From the NCBI GenBank assembly GCA_028622995.1, contig JAJQJQ010000016.1:1674001-1738000 (forward strand): a stretch of DNA of 64,000 nt, given 5' to 3'. The stretch's first letter is position 1. Each line of letters opens with the position of its first letter. The DNA comes from Panagrolaimus kolymaensis (lineage: Eukaryota; Nematoda; Chromadorea; Rhabditida; Panagrolaimidae). A program made the position numbers and the translations under genes. The notes under the pieces were generated by a model that made no database searches, had not been told where the DNA came from, and saw only the letters and a program-made list of their open reading frames with translations. Shown here piece after piece: positions 1 through 14,912 of the stretch.

Positions 1-82
1 TAAAGAAGCAAAAAAGGGTTTCAATGTGTAAATTTTTTTTGTAGTGTAATTTTAGGATGAATAATAATAACTGAATTTACAG

Positions 83-1431
83 CACTCAAGATAACTCGTC
101 AACACAATGTGAAACTGCTGAAATTAGTACATCATCTGGAAGAGAATCCGTCAACATTCAAATATTTGCAAAAAATAATCAAACTTTTGAAATTATGGCA
201 AAAACTTTTAAACGTGAAAACTTATTAAATCTTAGTAAAGATGAATTTCAACTTGATTCAATTTTGAAAATGACAAACGATGATCTTAGGTTCAAGTTTT
301 CTGTTGTTTACCTTTAGTTTATTTTATTATTTTAGCTTGGAACCCCTTTCTTGCTACCTTATGCCATCGACGAATCAATCTTTTACTGTTTGCATATTTT
401 ATAATTCAACTGAAAATGTCTTATTATCTGCCATTTATGATTCAAATGGAAAGTTTACAACATTTGTAAGTCGTTTTATACAATTTTTAGGCACCTTTGA
501 TAATTTTTTGTTTCTCTAATATTTTTTTTTGTATTTCCTGGCTTTAATCATTATCCTTTTTCAGAATCCTGTGCTTGATATTCTTAATCAAACTGAAACT
601 CTTGCCTCCTTTTTCACCTCAAACTTTTCATCAGTATCATTTCATTTGGATGAATTTCATCAACAGCTATCTGTTTACCTCTCAAACGCGGAAGGAAAAG
701 TTTTGATTCTTCAAAATAAGCATCTTGCTGAAACTTTTACTTTAATGTTTAAAAGCTTTGCAACAATGACGCTTCTGTTCAATGATCTCGTACCTATATC
801 ATCATTTGAATCATTTTCAACTCGATTTGATGCTCTTACTTCCATGATTTGTTTTCCTAATATTTGCAAGTAAGAAGTTTTTTAAACTGCTGTTTTTTTA
901 AATACATAATTATTTAGATGGTATGTGATCCCGATAGTAGCTAATTCGTCTTCGCATATATGTTTCAATGAAATCCAATGGAATCAAGAACCTTATTTCA
1001 AGAAGGTTGGACTCATTTTTAATGATTTTGAATGTAAGTTTGACTTTTTAAAATTTTACCAAGCTAGAATTTGGAGAAAATTTGTTAATACTTTTCATCA
1101 AACCTTTACATTTCTTAAATTTTTAGATGAAATAAGCAAATGGGAATCAAGTGATTGGATTACAATTTTCAAATCGTATGGAAGCGTTTTTATTACCGGG
1201 TTGATTCTGACTGCTGCTTTTTTCTTGGCTATAGGAATAGCATATTGTTTTATTGCAATAATAAAATGTGTAAAATCAGCATTTCGCCATGCTACTGCAC
1301 ATGAATCTCAATCAACATCCGAAACACGTGATCCTGAAATTTCAATGCATTCATCAAATATTTCAAGAAGACAACAATATGTCACTCGTACCGTCGTCGT
1401 TGAACAAAATAATGAAGAAATTGGAAATTGA
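83..1431 (+). CDS. Unrecognised single-pass membrane protein, 3' part
   Basis: I do not recognise this protein. The first visible exon follows a TTTACAG acceptor at 77-82, so the start lies outside the window. Exons join in one frame: 83-289, 336 to about 465, about 565 to 870, then 919 to stop TGA at 1429-1431, with a further intron at 1034-1126. The region before the membrane segment is rich in Asn, Ser and Thr with several N-x-S/T sites and scattered Cys, as in a secreted or extracellular domain. One hydrophobic helix (ILTAAFFLAIGIAYCFIAII) follows, then a Cys/Lys stop-transfer and a short Ser- and Arg-rich tail ending NNEEIGN. The layout suggests a type I surface protein with a cytoplasmic tail. 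The 93-nt intron at 1034-1126 is a multiple of three and has no stop in frame, so it may be retained. Function is unknown. Confidence 0.6.
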
Positions 1432-2011
1432 CATTGTACTTTTAAACTCAAAGTTTTTTTGTCCTACGAAAAAACTTTCGAATAATCATATTTTTTGAAT
1501 AATAATAAATAATAATGTTTTAATTTATGTGGATGTTTTTGATTTTTTTGATCTGTGTTCTGAAAAGTTTTTAGTAAACCAAAATTATTGTTGATTTTAA
1601 ATTTTTAATGTATAATTCATTTTTGAAACTTCATTAGACCTTGTACATACACACTGACGCAGTTTTATCTGAATTCATTTTTAAGTATAAAAAAAACCAG
1701 CCCTTGATTAATAGATTTTAAATAGTCGTGTATTTTTTAAATGAGATTTTTAATGTAGTTCGAATAAACTTGATTAATAAATTTATAATAATACTTAAAA
1801 TAAAAAATATAAATTAATTAAACAGGAGAAACAATCATATATTTTTTGCATCAAAAAGATGAGATTCAAAGTTATTCAGTAAAAACTTCAAAGAATTTAA
1901 CAAAAAAACGATGGCGGTTATCGGAAAGGCAAAACTTTAACGATATAAATTTTCAAAAAATGAAAATAAAAACCGGGATTTGTAAATTTTTATATCAATA
2001 AAATAAATATA
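1432..2011. other. Convergent intergenic region
   Basis: This AT-rich stretch holds the 3' ends of the membrane protein gene on the left (+) and the PMR1-type ATPase on the right (-). AATAAA-like runs just after 1495 fit a polyadenylation signal for the left gene. I see no gene here. Confidence 0.6.
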
Positions 2012-5480
<3,469 letters not shown>

Positions 5481-7355
5481 GATTTCCGTTAATAAAATGA
5501 ATCCAATATAACAGCTTTGGCAAAACCAGATAAGTACTCAAGGAGCACCACCACCTGTAGAAAAACAGAAACCTTTTTTTTGTGGTCTTTACAAATTAGA
5601 ACGATGCAAAATAAAAAGCGATTAAAAATGGAAAACGTCAACGGCCCTCCTTAAGCGTCATTAAAAAAAAGTCCGTGGAGACTTCCGCCTAAAATAAGCT
5701 AAAGTGATGGAATGAAAAGTCGACATTGAAAAGGCCTTCAAAGTTGGAGGAAAAAAACGTGAAGCAAAGGTTTTTTCCTCTTTGACAGATTAGATATGCC
5801 CCATGAATGGCAAAATAAAAAAAGTAAAAGCCTTGACTTTTATTACGCGCGACGTGAAGCTGTCTTCAGGCAGAAAAATGAAAGGCAAAACAAATAAAGC
5901 GTGAAGAAACTATAAAAATGGCAACAAAAAAATGACTAGAAAGAGTTGGATTAAATAATAAAAAGGGGGTAAAGTTATTAAAAGTCTTCAGACAGTATAC
6001 TTCAAAAACTAAAGAAAATGTTTATGAAATTTCAATTTAAAATTTCTAAAAATTATAATAGCTTATTAGTTTTGGTAAATGGGACAAATTTTGTGTTTCA
6101 AAATAATTAACAAAATTCATTAAAAGCTTCATCACATAGCTGAATAACTTTTATGAAAGACAAAGTAATCAAAAAATCTGTAAAAAATAATAATAAATAG
6201 TTTTCATTACATCATTTTAACTGACAACCTTTCCTCATCATTTTTACTCCTTCTTTTGGGTTTTTTTTGATAAGAACCAAATAACCTTTTTAGTGGGCCT
6301 TTTTTAAATAAATTCAATAATAATTGCCATCGGCAACTTAGCAACGCCCATACTTTTTTTAAAAGCTTTTTAACACATTTTAAAAGTTTTTTCAACTAAA
6401 GCAAAGCTATTTCTTCGAAAGTTAACAAAAAATGGAGGAGAAAAAAAGAAAATTTTGGTGATTAATTCTATGTTAAAAGAAAAAACATTGGAACTTTAAA
6501 ATGGTTATTCTTAAAAATGCGAAAAAGTCTGTTGAAGGGATAAGTATTTAAATAATGGCAACGACTTCTTCTTCTTCTTTCATTATTTTTGAATCATCTT
6601 CCTTGCGCGAGAAAAGAATACAATTATCAATACAAAATGTTAAAAAGAAAAGAGAAAAATGCCACGTCAAAAACTGGCGGCGGCTGTGTTGAAGTATTAA
6701 AACCCCCACATACATGTCTGTTTCTACTCAATGAGCTGCTTTTATTATATTATTTTTGCTTCGCCTTTTATTGTTTAAACATTGGAAAACAACAAAAAAT
6801 AGTGATTATGCTTAAATTTAGTGAAACTATGATGTAAAATGTGAGAAAAAAAAGATCGAGTCAAAAATGAGAACACATCATAAAATTCAAAAGAGAGAAA
6901 GAGAAAAGAAAAACATCAAAAATCCTATGAATAATAAACAAGCTTACCTTTGAATTGTTTCTGAATAAGTTTGGGAAAATATGGTTAAAGCATATACAGA
7001 AATAATTTCTATAAATTAAAGTTGGTCAATCTAAGCGTTGGAAGTTAGGGCGGTGGTTGGAAAGTGCAAGTTTCTTTTCATTCGTCTTTGCATTGCTAGA
7101 AAAAAAATTCTCGCAAAGAAATGGATGAAAAACTTTTTTTCCAAAACAAAATATGTCATCTTTCAATATTTTTTAGCCAATTCAAATTTAAATATCTCTT
7201 TCAAAAAACGTTTGTGTTTTAATCATAAAAATATAAGATGATATAAATAATAAATAGTTTATTCGATAAAGTTATAGATATACATAGAATACAAAAATGT
7301 CAACAAAGTTAAGAAAATATATAAAAAAAGAGCTATGATAAGGTTACAAACATGT
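5481..7355. other. Upstream region of pmr-1, no gene seen
   Basis: AT-rich DNA upstream of the minus-strand ATPase and downstream of the minus-strand gene ending at 7356. Open frames here (for example 6207-6395 and 6589-6837) are Lys- or aromatic-rich and have no recognisable domain or splice context. A CTTCTTCTTCTT run lies near 6565. Confidence 0.5.
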
Positions 7356-7954
7356 TTAAAGATGATTATTATGGCCGCCAATACCATCTGGAGATAACTT
7401 GTATTTATCAGAGGTAGTCCATACATCAATGACGATAAACTTGAACTGAAATATATAAAAAAAAAGTTAGATTGATTTAGTTATATGGAATAAAAGATAC
7501 TTACCACACAATCATTACTGTCGCTGGGATTATTGAATTTCAAATTATAAGTTCCTTTGGATTCAGTGACATGATTCATTTGAGCAACTTTCCATCCGAA
7601 CAAAGAAATTGCCACGAGAACATATTTGATTTCATCAGGATTTGGATCGACATATTCAAGCTCGATAGGATTTCCAGAACCAGCAGATAAATCAGAAGAA
7701 GTTAAAGTTGGTTGATGAAGAAATGATTCATAGTTAAGTTTAAATGGAATAGCTTCAACAGGCTTTGGTAGACGAACTTCATGGATGCTAACATCATCTT
7801 TAGGAATAGGCGATTCAAGCTTAAGATCAGTTTTTCGTTTGTTCAACTAAAAGACAAAGAATAAAAAAAAGGTTATAAAAGTCAAAAAAATGTTAAAACT
7901 TACACCAATTAAGTTGAGACAGCTTTGAAAAAATCGAACCATAACATTTCCCAT
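7356..7954 (-). CDS. Small unrecognised protein with a possible N-myristoylation start
   Basis: Three exons give a protein of about 145 residues. Exon 1 starts at ATG 7952-7954 (MGNVMVRFFQSCLNLIG). Exon 2 begins LNKRKTDLKLE and holds the core, including VLVAISLFGWKVAQMNH and KGTYNLKFNNP. Exon 3 gives FKFIVIDVWTTSDKY and ends GGHNNHL with stop TAA at 7356-7358. Introns have good GTAAG donors and pyrimidine-rich acceptors, and the frame is kept across both, which supports a real gene. The MGN start with a nearby Cys could allow lipid anchoring, but the following FF and LNLI stretch could also be a short hydrophobic or mitochondrial leader. I cannot name the family. Confidence 0.65.
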
Positions 7955-8535
7955 TTTAATTGATTTTGCAGAGGTATCCAGATTTACGGGTTAATAAAAA
8001 GAAGAATAAAGATTGATGATGTTCTTTTGTTCAAGAAAAAGAAAATGCCAGCAGCACTTTTTTTTCAAATGGAGCGAAGGAGAAATCGGACGATTTGTGT
8101 GATGAGCGCGAGTCAAAAAGATTTTGTGTGAATAAGCGAGAAAAGAGAAGAAACAATTTTATTCATTTTTTATCAATCGAAATTGTGATTAAAAAGAAAC
8201 AAAACAATATAAAAATTTGGCATAAGTGCTTTTTTTGCACGCTCTTATTATCTTCAAAATTTTTTTTTACAGAGAGATAATTTCTTCCAATGCTAGTTGT
8301 TGAACCAGCCACCAACAGCTTTTATGGATGACGACGCACAAAAATCAAAGGCATTTTTTTAAAACCTAATAGCTTTCTTTGAATATATATTCATAATTTG
8401 AGGAGTAATAAATTTCATTGGTAATAATAGGACTAAAATAATAAAAATAAAGAAGAAGATCATTCCAATGAAGCAACAACGGTTTTTGAAGGTATTTGTT
8501 TCAATTAACAAAAAAGGCAGGAGAAGATGTTAACA
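7955..8535. other. Intergenic region
   Basis: This lies between the MG-starting gene (-) and the 3' end of the CTD phosphatase gene (-). It contains a small GC-richer patch with CCAGCCACC near 8305-8322, similar to patches upstream of other genes in this window. I see no gene. Confidence 0.45.
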
Positions 8536-10162
8536 TTAAAGAAGTTGATGATTCTCCGTTAAAGCACCACCAACAATTTCACGCATTCGAAATCTTTCTC
8601 GAATTGCATGCCTCACATCATTTTCATTTAATAAGGATTCCAAAAATGGAATCAACTGAAGCAATTCATCATCCGTTTGCTTTTGAAACCATGATTCGAT
8701 GGGAATTCCATTATCAATATGATAAGCAAAAGCTTGAGGAGACTAAAATATTGTTTTTCAAAAAAAGAACCTAAAACTTGTTAACTTACATTGTCAATGA
8801 TAATAGTTCTTGAAAGCTCTCTGCCTAAAATGCTCAAATCTTTTACATAATTTCCATTTACTAAAATGCAATGTTCACGAAAGAGACGATGACGGAAATA
8901 TCGACGTTGAGGATCAAGGATATTCTAAAATTTTATAATCGTTTATATTTAATTGAGACAAATCGTTTAAAATTAAATAAAGAAAGGTGAAATTTTTTTA
9001 AAACAAAAGTTTACATATCAAAGAAGAGCAATAATGTAGCTAATTTCGACGGTTTAAATAATTAATTACTATAGTCTAATAAATAAACTTTATCATTTCT
9101 CAACTGTTCTCCTATTCTCATAAGTTGATCACCACCTAATTTGTTAATAGCTGTTTTGTCAGAAAAAATCTGTTACTTTGAAATTATTGTTCAAGAAATT
9201 AGTTAAAGCTTTGATATTCATGCTCGAATAATAATTTTAAAAAAGTTGATCATCATTTTTGAAATAATCCAAAATCTGGGAATAACGTTTTAACAACAAC
9301 AAAAAAACATTTTACATCTAATTTGACTATTGTTAAAAGTAACCACAATCATAATGTAATTAATCTTATTTAAAAAAAAAATCAAAAATTTAATAACTTT
9401 ATTGTGATTAGTTGCGATTATTATATTCTTTTAAAAACCTCGATTTCTAATTATTTTTTTAAGAAAGGCAAGCCACAAAGCAACACAGTAATAACATCGC
9501 TATATAAAAATTTTACCATAATTTTTTATACTACATATGTTAGACTTACAAGTAATTTATCTGCATATATTCTTTTAGACGCAGTAAATAAAATAAGTTC
9601 AAAATTTGTACAAAGTCTTTGAAGGAATTCTTCCAAATGTGGGCGAAGACGTACAGCAATTTGATAAATTTCACCTTGAAATTTTACATGAAATCGATGT
9701 GAAGCATCAGGAAAATCTTCAAGACTACAATGGCATAAAGTTTCATCCAAATCCACAGCTAATGTATATTTGGGAGTTCGACGAGTTCGCAATGGCAAAG
9801 CCGGTGAACGAAATCGATATTCAAGAGGTATGGGTGGCATATTTTGTAACAATATTAATCTACAATAAATTTAATGTAATTGAAAATTAAAATCATTTTT
9901 TTATCTCACTGGTCAATATCAATTTGTGGCAATCCATCTGGGTCAATATTTTCAGCTTCAACCGAATAAATAAGATCTGCAACATCTTCAAGTTCAGATG
10001 ATTCATCAGACGATGAAGTTAATGATCGCTCCGAATATGGTAGCACCAATGTCATCTCTATGGAATCATGTACAGGGCTCAAAGGTGTCAGATGTTCGAC
10101 GCCTAATGAGTTGAGATCCTCGATGAATGGTTCACTCGTTTGCGACGTCTTTGCGAAATTTT
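8536..10162 (-). CDS. CTDSPL2: CTD small-phosphatase-like protein (CTDSPL2/SCP family), 5' end uncertain
   Basis: This is a HAD-superfamily Ser/Thr phosphatase of the FCP1/SCP group. The catalytic DxDxT motif is visible as [11 protein letters not shown]. It is followed by [58 protein letters not shown] and NGIPIESWF, in the order seen in CTDSPL2. Exons run from about 10162 to 9903 (acidic, Ser-rich N-terminal part), about 9850 to 9545, about 8935 to 8795, and about 8743 to stop TAA at 8536-8538. The exon at 10162 follows a TTTTAAG acceptor, and the frame is closed just before it, so an upstream exon is expected but I could not identify it. If there is none, the first in-frame Met is at 10055. 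The acidic N-terminal region is short for the family. Confidence 0.88.
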
Positions 10163-11095
10163 CTTAAAAGTACGCGATTGAATCGATGAGAAAAAAAGAA
10201 GAAGAAAGGAATAAAGATTTAAGTCACGCGTCTCGTAAATCATAAAGAAAATAAGTTCAAAAAATGCCGATAGTATATTATTATAAAGCATGCATTTTCA
10301 GTCTTGGTGTCAATTGAAACAGCTATTATTTTGCCGCTTTCAAAAGATTTTTTTTTGCAAAAAATCGACTCGCACACTCTGCCAGTTCTAGGCAACCAGC
10401 CAAACATGAATAGGCTAAAAAAGGGGAGAAAGGTTTTGTCCTTTCATTTTTATAGCCAGCTCCCTCTCGCTGCTACTTCAGAGAAGGACGCACTCCTCGT
10501 ATAACAAACAAAAAAAAAATAGCAGCAAAAATGAACCACTACTGGCTGACTGCCAAAAGTCGCTGCTGCCTATGTTGTGTTGCAAAAAATAAAAAGACCG
10601 CCTTTAGTTTAAAACAAAAAAGCACAACATGGATTTCACTGACCAAAAAGAAGTTGTGAAAAAAAGGCTCCATTGAATCCATTATCAGTATGGGTGAACG
10701 TTTAGAAAATGAAATCAAAAACAGAAGAAAAAACGGTATAAAATTGGAAAGAAAATTTTAATCAATAATTTCATAAAATCAATGTGTGGAGTAAAAGAGA
10801 AGGAAAAAAAGCATAAAATACATTGAGTATCTTTATGTAAAATATATAAATTTATATTTGTAGAAAATCATAGTATACATAAATATTACTGTACCGATTT
10901 GTTAAAAATTAAACATAGCTTTTGTAATTTTTTCAAAAATATCTTTAATGTTGCTTTCTCCCGCTCCCGCGTATCCTAACACGATTATAGAAAAAAAAGA
11001 GGACTCTTTTTTCCTTCAAAAAAATATATTTTACCGTTGTCTTTCTTCTTTTCATTAACAAACCATATTTATTTATTTTTATAAATTAATTAAAT
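10163..11095. other. Divergent promoter region between CTD phosphatase and cdc-6
   Basis: This is shared upstream DNA for the minus-strand phosphatase and plus-strand cdc-6. Between about 10370 and 10630 there are GC-richer patches with CCAGCC, TGGCTG and GCTGCTGCC that stand out from the AT-rich background. The missing first exon of the phosphatase gene may lie here. Open frames at 10103-10291 (-) and 10304-10504 (+) have no recognisable domain. Confidence 0.4.
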
Positions 11096-12400
11096 ATGTT
11101 AATTGGACGTGAAAAAGAATTCTCAAAGTTAAAAGAAAATATTGAAAAGAGTTGGAAAACTAATACTCCTGTTTCAATTTATATTAGTGGAGCTCCAGGC
11201 ACGGGTAAAACCGCAACGACAAAAGCTGTAATACAATCTTTCAACAAAGATAAAAAAGTAAGTTTAGGATTTTTTTTATTACTTGAATGTTTTGTTAATT
11301 TTTAGGTTCAATGTATTCATATCAACTGCGTTAGTGTTAACAGAAAAGCTGACGTGGAAAAAAGCATTTTGGCTGAGCTGGGAATTCCTCTTACCAAAGG
11401 ATCAACTCCATCTGACATACTTAGAAGAGTTTTTAAAGAAACTAAAAAGAAAATGTAAGTTTTTAAATTACCTTTAACATGGCTAATATTATCTTTCAGA
11501 ATCATTGTTCTTGATGAAATTGACCATTTGAATTCACGTCGTCATGTTTTGCTTTATTCTGCTTTTGGATGGCCAAATGAATCAGAAGGCCGAGTAATTG
11601 TTATTGGAATCGCAAACTCATTGGATCTCACTGAAAGACTTTTACCCAAACTTAAAGTTGATGGGCTTCAACCTGAAGTTTTTTCTTTTCAACCTTATGA
11701 AAGAGAACAAATTGCAAATATTCTATCAAAACATCTTTCTAAAGTAAGTTCAAATATATATATATAAACTTATTAATCGTTTTTTTTTTCTTACAGCAAA
11801 CCTTTGGAAATGAAGCGGCTATTGATTTATGTGCTCGTAAAGTTGCTGCCCAAACGGGTGATATTCGTCTTGCTTTATCTACAATTGATAAAGTTTTCTT
11901 AGAAAAGTATGTATTAATGCCTTTTTAACTTTTTTTTCTCTAAATATCTTTTTTTTAGCGAAGACGAAGAGGATAATGAAAATCAAAGTTTTGTTGCTCC
12001 ACCTGCTGGTGTTTCGACTCCAAAAAAGAATAATCTTCGAGCTGTTTTGCAAGTTTTCAAAGGCGTTCAAGAATCTCCACTTCAGCGATCAACTTTACCT
12101 GAACATTCACGTATTTTCCTGGCTACTCTTATCAAACTTGTGGGCAATACAAAAACGAAAAGTACAACAAGAATTAAGCTTATTTCTTCTTACGAAAAAG
12201 TCTGTCGAAATCTTAAAATTACTGCTGTAAACGGAGATGAAAGAATTCAAGCTATTGAAAATCTCGAAACTATGTCTTTAATTAGCTGCAATGGTACTAA
12301 TCAAAAATCAAAAATTACATTTATTGATGATGTGGGTGTTGCTAGAGGAAAAATTGCTGATGCCAATCTTGTTGCCAATGTTGATGGAATGGATCTCTAA
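11096..12400 (+). CDS. cdc-6: CDC6 replication-licensing AAA+ ATPase, short form
   Basis: CDC6 loads the MCM helicase at replication origins together with ORC. Five exons join in frame. Walker A is GAPGTGKT at residues 32-39, and Walker B is VLDEIDHL near residue 110. The next segments are GIANSLDLTERLLPKL and FQPYEREQI, then ARKVAAQTGDIRLAL (sensor 2 region), an acidic linker, and a C-terminal winged-helix part. The end is VDGMDL and stop at 12398-12400. The chosen ATG is followed at once by the AAA+ domain (LIGREKEF). The N-terminal regulatory tail with CDK sites and cyclin-binding motifs, found in other animal CDC6 proteins, is absent. An unseen upstream exon is possible, but I found no candidate. 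AATAAA at 12479-12484 and a start only 180 bp further on for NIP7 suggest a shared transcript. ORC1 is the main alternative, but there is no BAH domain. Confidence 0.88.
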
Positions 12401-12478
12401 TTTTTAAAGCTTTTCAGTCTTTCACTTTTTTGTGTTATCATTTCTCTTACGTGTATGTATAATGATAAATTTGCCTCA

Positions 12479-12484
12479 AATAAA
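12479..12484 (+). terminator. Polyadenylation signal of cdc-6
   Basis: A canonical AATAAA lies 79 bp after the cdc-6 stop and about 95 bp before the acceptor ahead of nip7. That spacing matches internal poly(A) sites in nematode operons. Confidence 0.55.
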
Positions 12485-12572
12485 TTGTGTTTATGGTTTG
12501 GGAAAAGGTTTTTACCCCTTCCATTACTTCTTTTTTTAAATTTATAATTATTAATTATGTAATGAATGTAAT

Positions 12573-12577
12573 TTTAG
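12573..12577 (+). other. Candidate trans-splice acceptor for nip7
   Basis: TTTAG ends at 12577, two bases before the nip7 ATG at 12580. No upstream exon for NIP7 is needed, because the ATG gives the complete conserved N-terminus. The acceptor therefore fits spliced-leader addition rather than cis-splicing. This is an inference from position. Confidence 0.5.
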
Positions 12578-12579
12578 CT

Positions 12580-13218
12580 ATGCGACCGCTTACTGATGAA
12601 GAAACTGAAAAGCTTTTCAGAAAGCTCTCAAATTACATTGGTGATAACATTCGACTTTTAATTGACCGAGAAGATGGTAATTATTGCTTCCGATATCATC
12701 GAGATCGTGTTTACTACTGTAATGAAGAATTAATGAAACAAGCAGCTTGCATTAGCCGAAAAGAACTTTTCAGTTTTGGAACATGTATTGGAAAATTTAC
12801 TAAAAGTCTAAAGTTTTTCTTGCTTATTACCGCGTTGGATTATCTTGCACCTTATGCTAAAGTAAGTGTTGAAATTTTTTAAACTTTTTAACCCTCTTTT
12901 TTTAGTGGAGAGTTTGGATCAAGCCAACCGCTGAACAACAATTTCTTTATGGTAACAATATCCTTAAAAATGGGGTTGGTCGAATGACGGAAGGAACCGA
13001 AAGTAAACAAGGTTGGTATTTTATAAATAATTCCTTTTTCGCTCATCAAGTTTAAATTTTTAGGTGTTATTGTTTACAACATGAATGACATGCCACTTGG
13101 ATTTGGAATTATTGCAAAGAGTACCGTTGAAGTTCGACATGCTGATCCCACTACTATCGTTGTTTTACATCAAGGAGATCTTGGAGAATATCTTCGGAAT
13201 GAAGACCATTTAACATAA
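12580..13218 (+). CDS. nip7: 60S ribosome biogenesis factor NIP7
   Basis: NIP7 is a small conserved nucleolar protein needed for 27S pre-rRNA processing and 60S assembly. Three exons (12580-12861, 12906-13011, 13064-13218) give about 180 residues, the full family length. Conserved blocks are [13 protein letters not shown] at the start, [48 protein letters not shown], then [30 protein letters not shown] and the terminal LT. The PUA RNA-binding domain forms the C-terminal half. The start is fixed by the family N-terminus and by the TTTAG just before it. It follows cdc-6 closely on the same strand and converges on the SLC25A19 gene 108 bp downstream. Confidence 0.95.
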
Positions 13219-13325
13219 ATTCATTGTTTTGTTACGTTATGTTGTTGATTTTGTTTTTAAAAGATTTGATAAAAATTTATTATTACTACATATTTCCTAT
13301 TCTAACCGTACAAATTAAAATCGAA

Positions 13326-14658
13326 TCATGTTTTCATTTCTCGTAAAATATTACACGAAAATTCATAAAATAAAAATGAGCATCCGCTATTGAGGCCTGC
13401 TTTGATGAGAGAAGGATAAAGACCTTTGAATAATCCAAAAAAGCTTTCTTTTCTTAATATTCCTAATATTGCTCGAATCATTCCTTTGTGTCTTGTCGTT
13501 GAACCAAATCCTCTTCTTAGAAACGCATTTATTTGCATTCGATGGCGTACCAAATCTAGAGGGTAGAGGATCATTTTAGAAATTGTTCCACCTGCTCCAC
13601 CAGCAATAAACGCTCCCATTGATTCTAAAAATATACGGAAATCAAAATCATTTTTATTAAAAAAGAATATTACCACATTCAGGAAGATAATCATTCCAAA
13701 TTTTTGAAATGTAATTGTAAATAAGAAATTGTAAACCTAAAAATATCAGCTAAATTATAATTTCTAAAAAAATAAAATCATCTTCACCTGTAAATGGAGC
13801 AATTTGTGTTAACGACGGAGTAATTCCGCGAAAAAAACCTTTCACTTTTTCATATCTCCAAATTTTTACAGCTGCATGACTAAGACTTCTATAGACTTTT
13901 GGTTCACCTTCAAACAAAACAAAAAATAAAGCTTTATACAAAAGAAAAATGAAAAACTTACCTTGAGCAACCAATCTTGTTCGTATAACATCAAGAGGCA
14001 TTGCACATGTCATTGCAGTACAACCGGCTAATGCACCTTAAAAAATAAAAAGTATTAATATTTTTGTTTTTATGGTTGATGTGGTGCAGTGGTTTGTGGC
14101 GGAGCCAACAAAGCATTGTTTCACCATCCTTGATGTACCTGCAAGAAAATCGGTTGTTTTTTTGTGTTTTGCTAAATATCCGACAGTTGAAAGTTCACGA
14201 GAAAGAAATTCGAAAGTTGAAAACTGCACCAAACCATAAATTGCTGAAAGGCCTTGAGCTGGTATATGACCTGAATAAAACTTTAATTTAGTTGAATATA
14301 CCAAAAAAATATAAAAACCTTTCCAAAAAGCAGTAAATCCTTCTTCTCTGACGATAACTCGAATAGATTGAAACAGTCCAGTATATTTTCCACTTTTGTG
14401 ACCTTTCATTGGTTCTTCTTGAAGCTTAAAATAATTATTAATCAAAGATTTTAAAGAAGTTTTTTTTACCTGAAATCGAATTTTCAATACATCTAAAGGT
14501 TGAATGATAGCTCTTGTTGCAATACCTGTAATAGTGATTTGGTATAAAAAATCGTTCGGTTAGGTAATTGACCACTAACCAGAAATAAGGCCAGCTTCAG
14601 AATATTCATATCCACTTAATTCTTTTCCATTAATAGGCTCAGGATTAAAACCAACCAT
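13326..14658 (-). CDS. SLC25A19: Mitochondrial thiamine pyrophosphate carrier (SLC25A19 type)
   Basis: This is a six-helix mitochondrial inner-membrane carrier. The ATG at 14656-14658 gives MVGFNPEP, close to the start of animal SLC25A19. All three carrier repeats are present. Signature PxDxxxxR-type motifs include QPLDVLKIRFQ, MPLDVIRTRL and YPLDLVRHRMQ. Matching blocks are FTAFWKGHIPAQ, GEPKVYRSLSHA, FFRGITPSL, GGAGGTISK and LFKGLYPSLIKAGL. The gene has at least six short introns. The intron near 14040-14140 lies between LAG and GALAGCTAMTCAMP. The stop is TGA at 13326-13328. The product should carry thiamine pyrophosphate into the matrix. Specificity is inferred from the overall match; a deoxynucleotide carrier role was once claimed for this family. 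Confidence 0.9.
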
Positions 14659-14912
14659 TATACAAAATACGTGGGTGTTAAGTAATTATTGATAGAATAA
14701 CATTAGTTATGAATTATTTCATAATAATTTCATGTTTGCAGGTGATTGAAATAAAAAGTTTTTGCGCGATCTGCAATAAAAAAATTTTTAATTCTTAAAA
14801 CTTTTTTTCGTCTCAAGAATTTTTTCTTCACTTTTCTTGATTTTGCGAAATTTATTATTTTTTGAATTTTTTTAGTTGGTTCAAAGTTTTTTTCAATCAA
14901 CGTAGAAAAAAA

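Noticed and set aside
11976..12230. 84-residue plus-strand open frame inside cdc-6
   Set aside because: Shadow frame of the cdc-6 coding exon.
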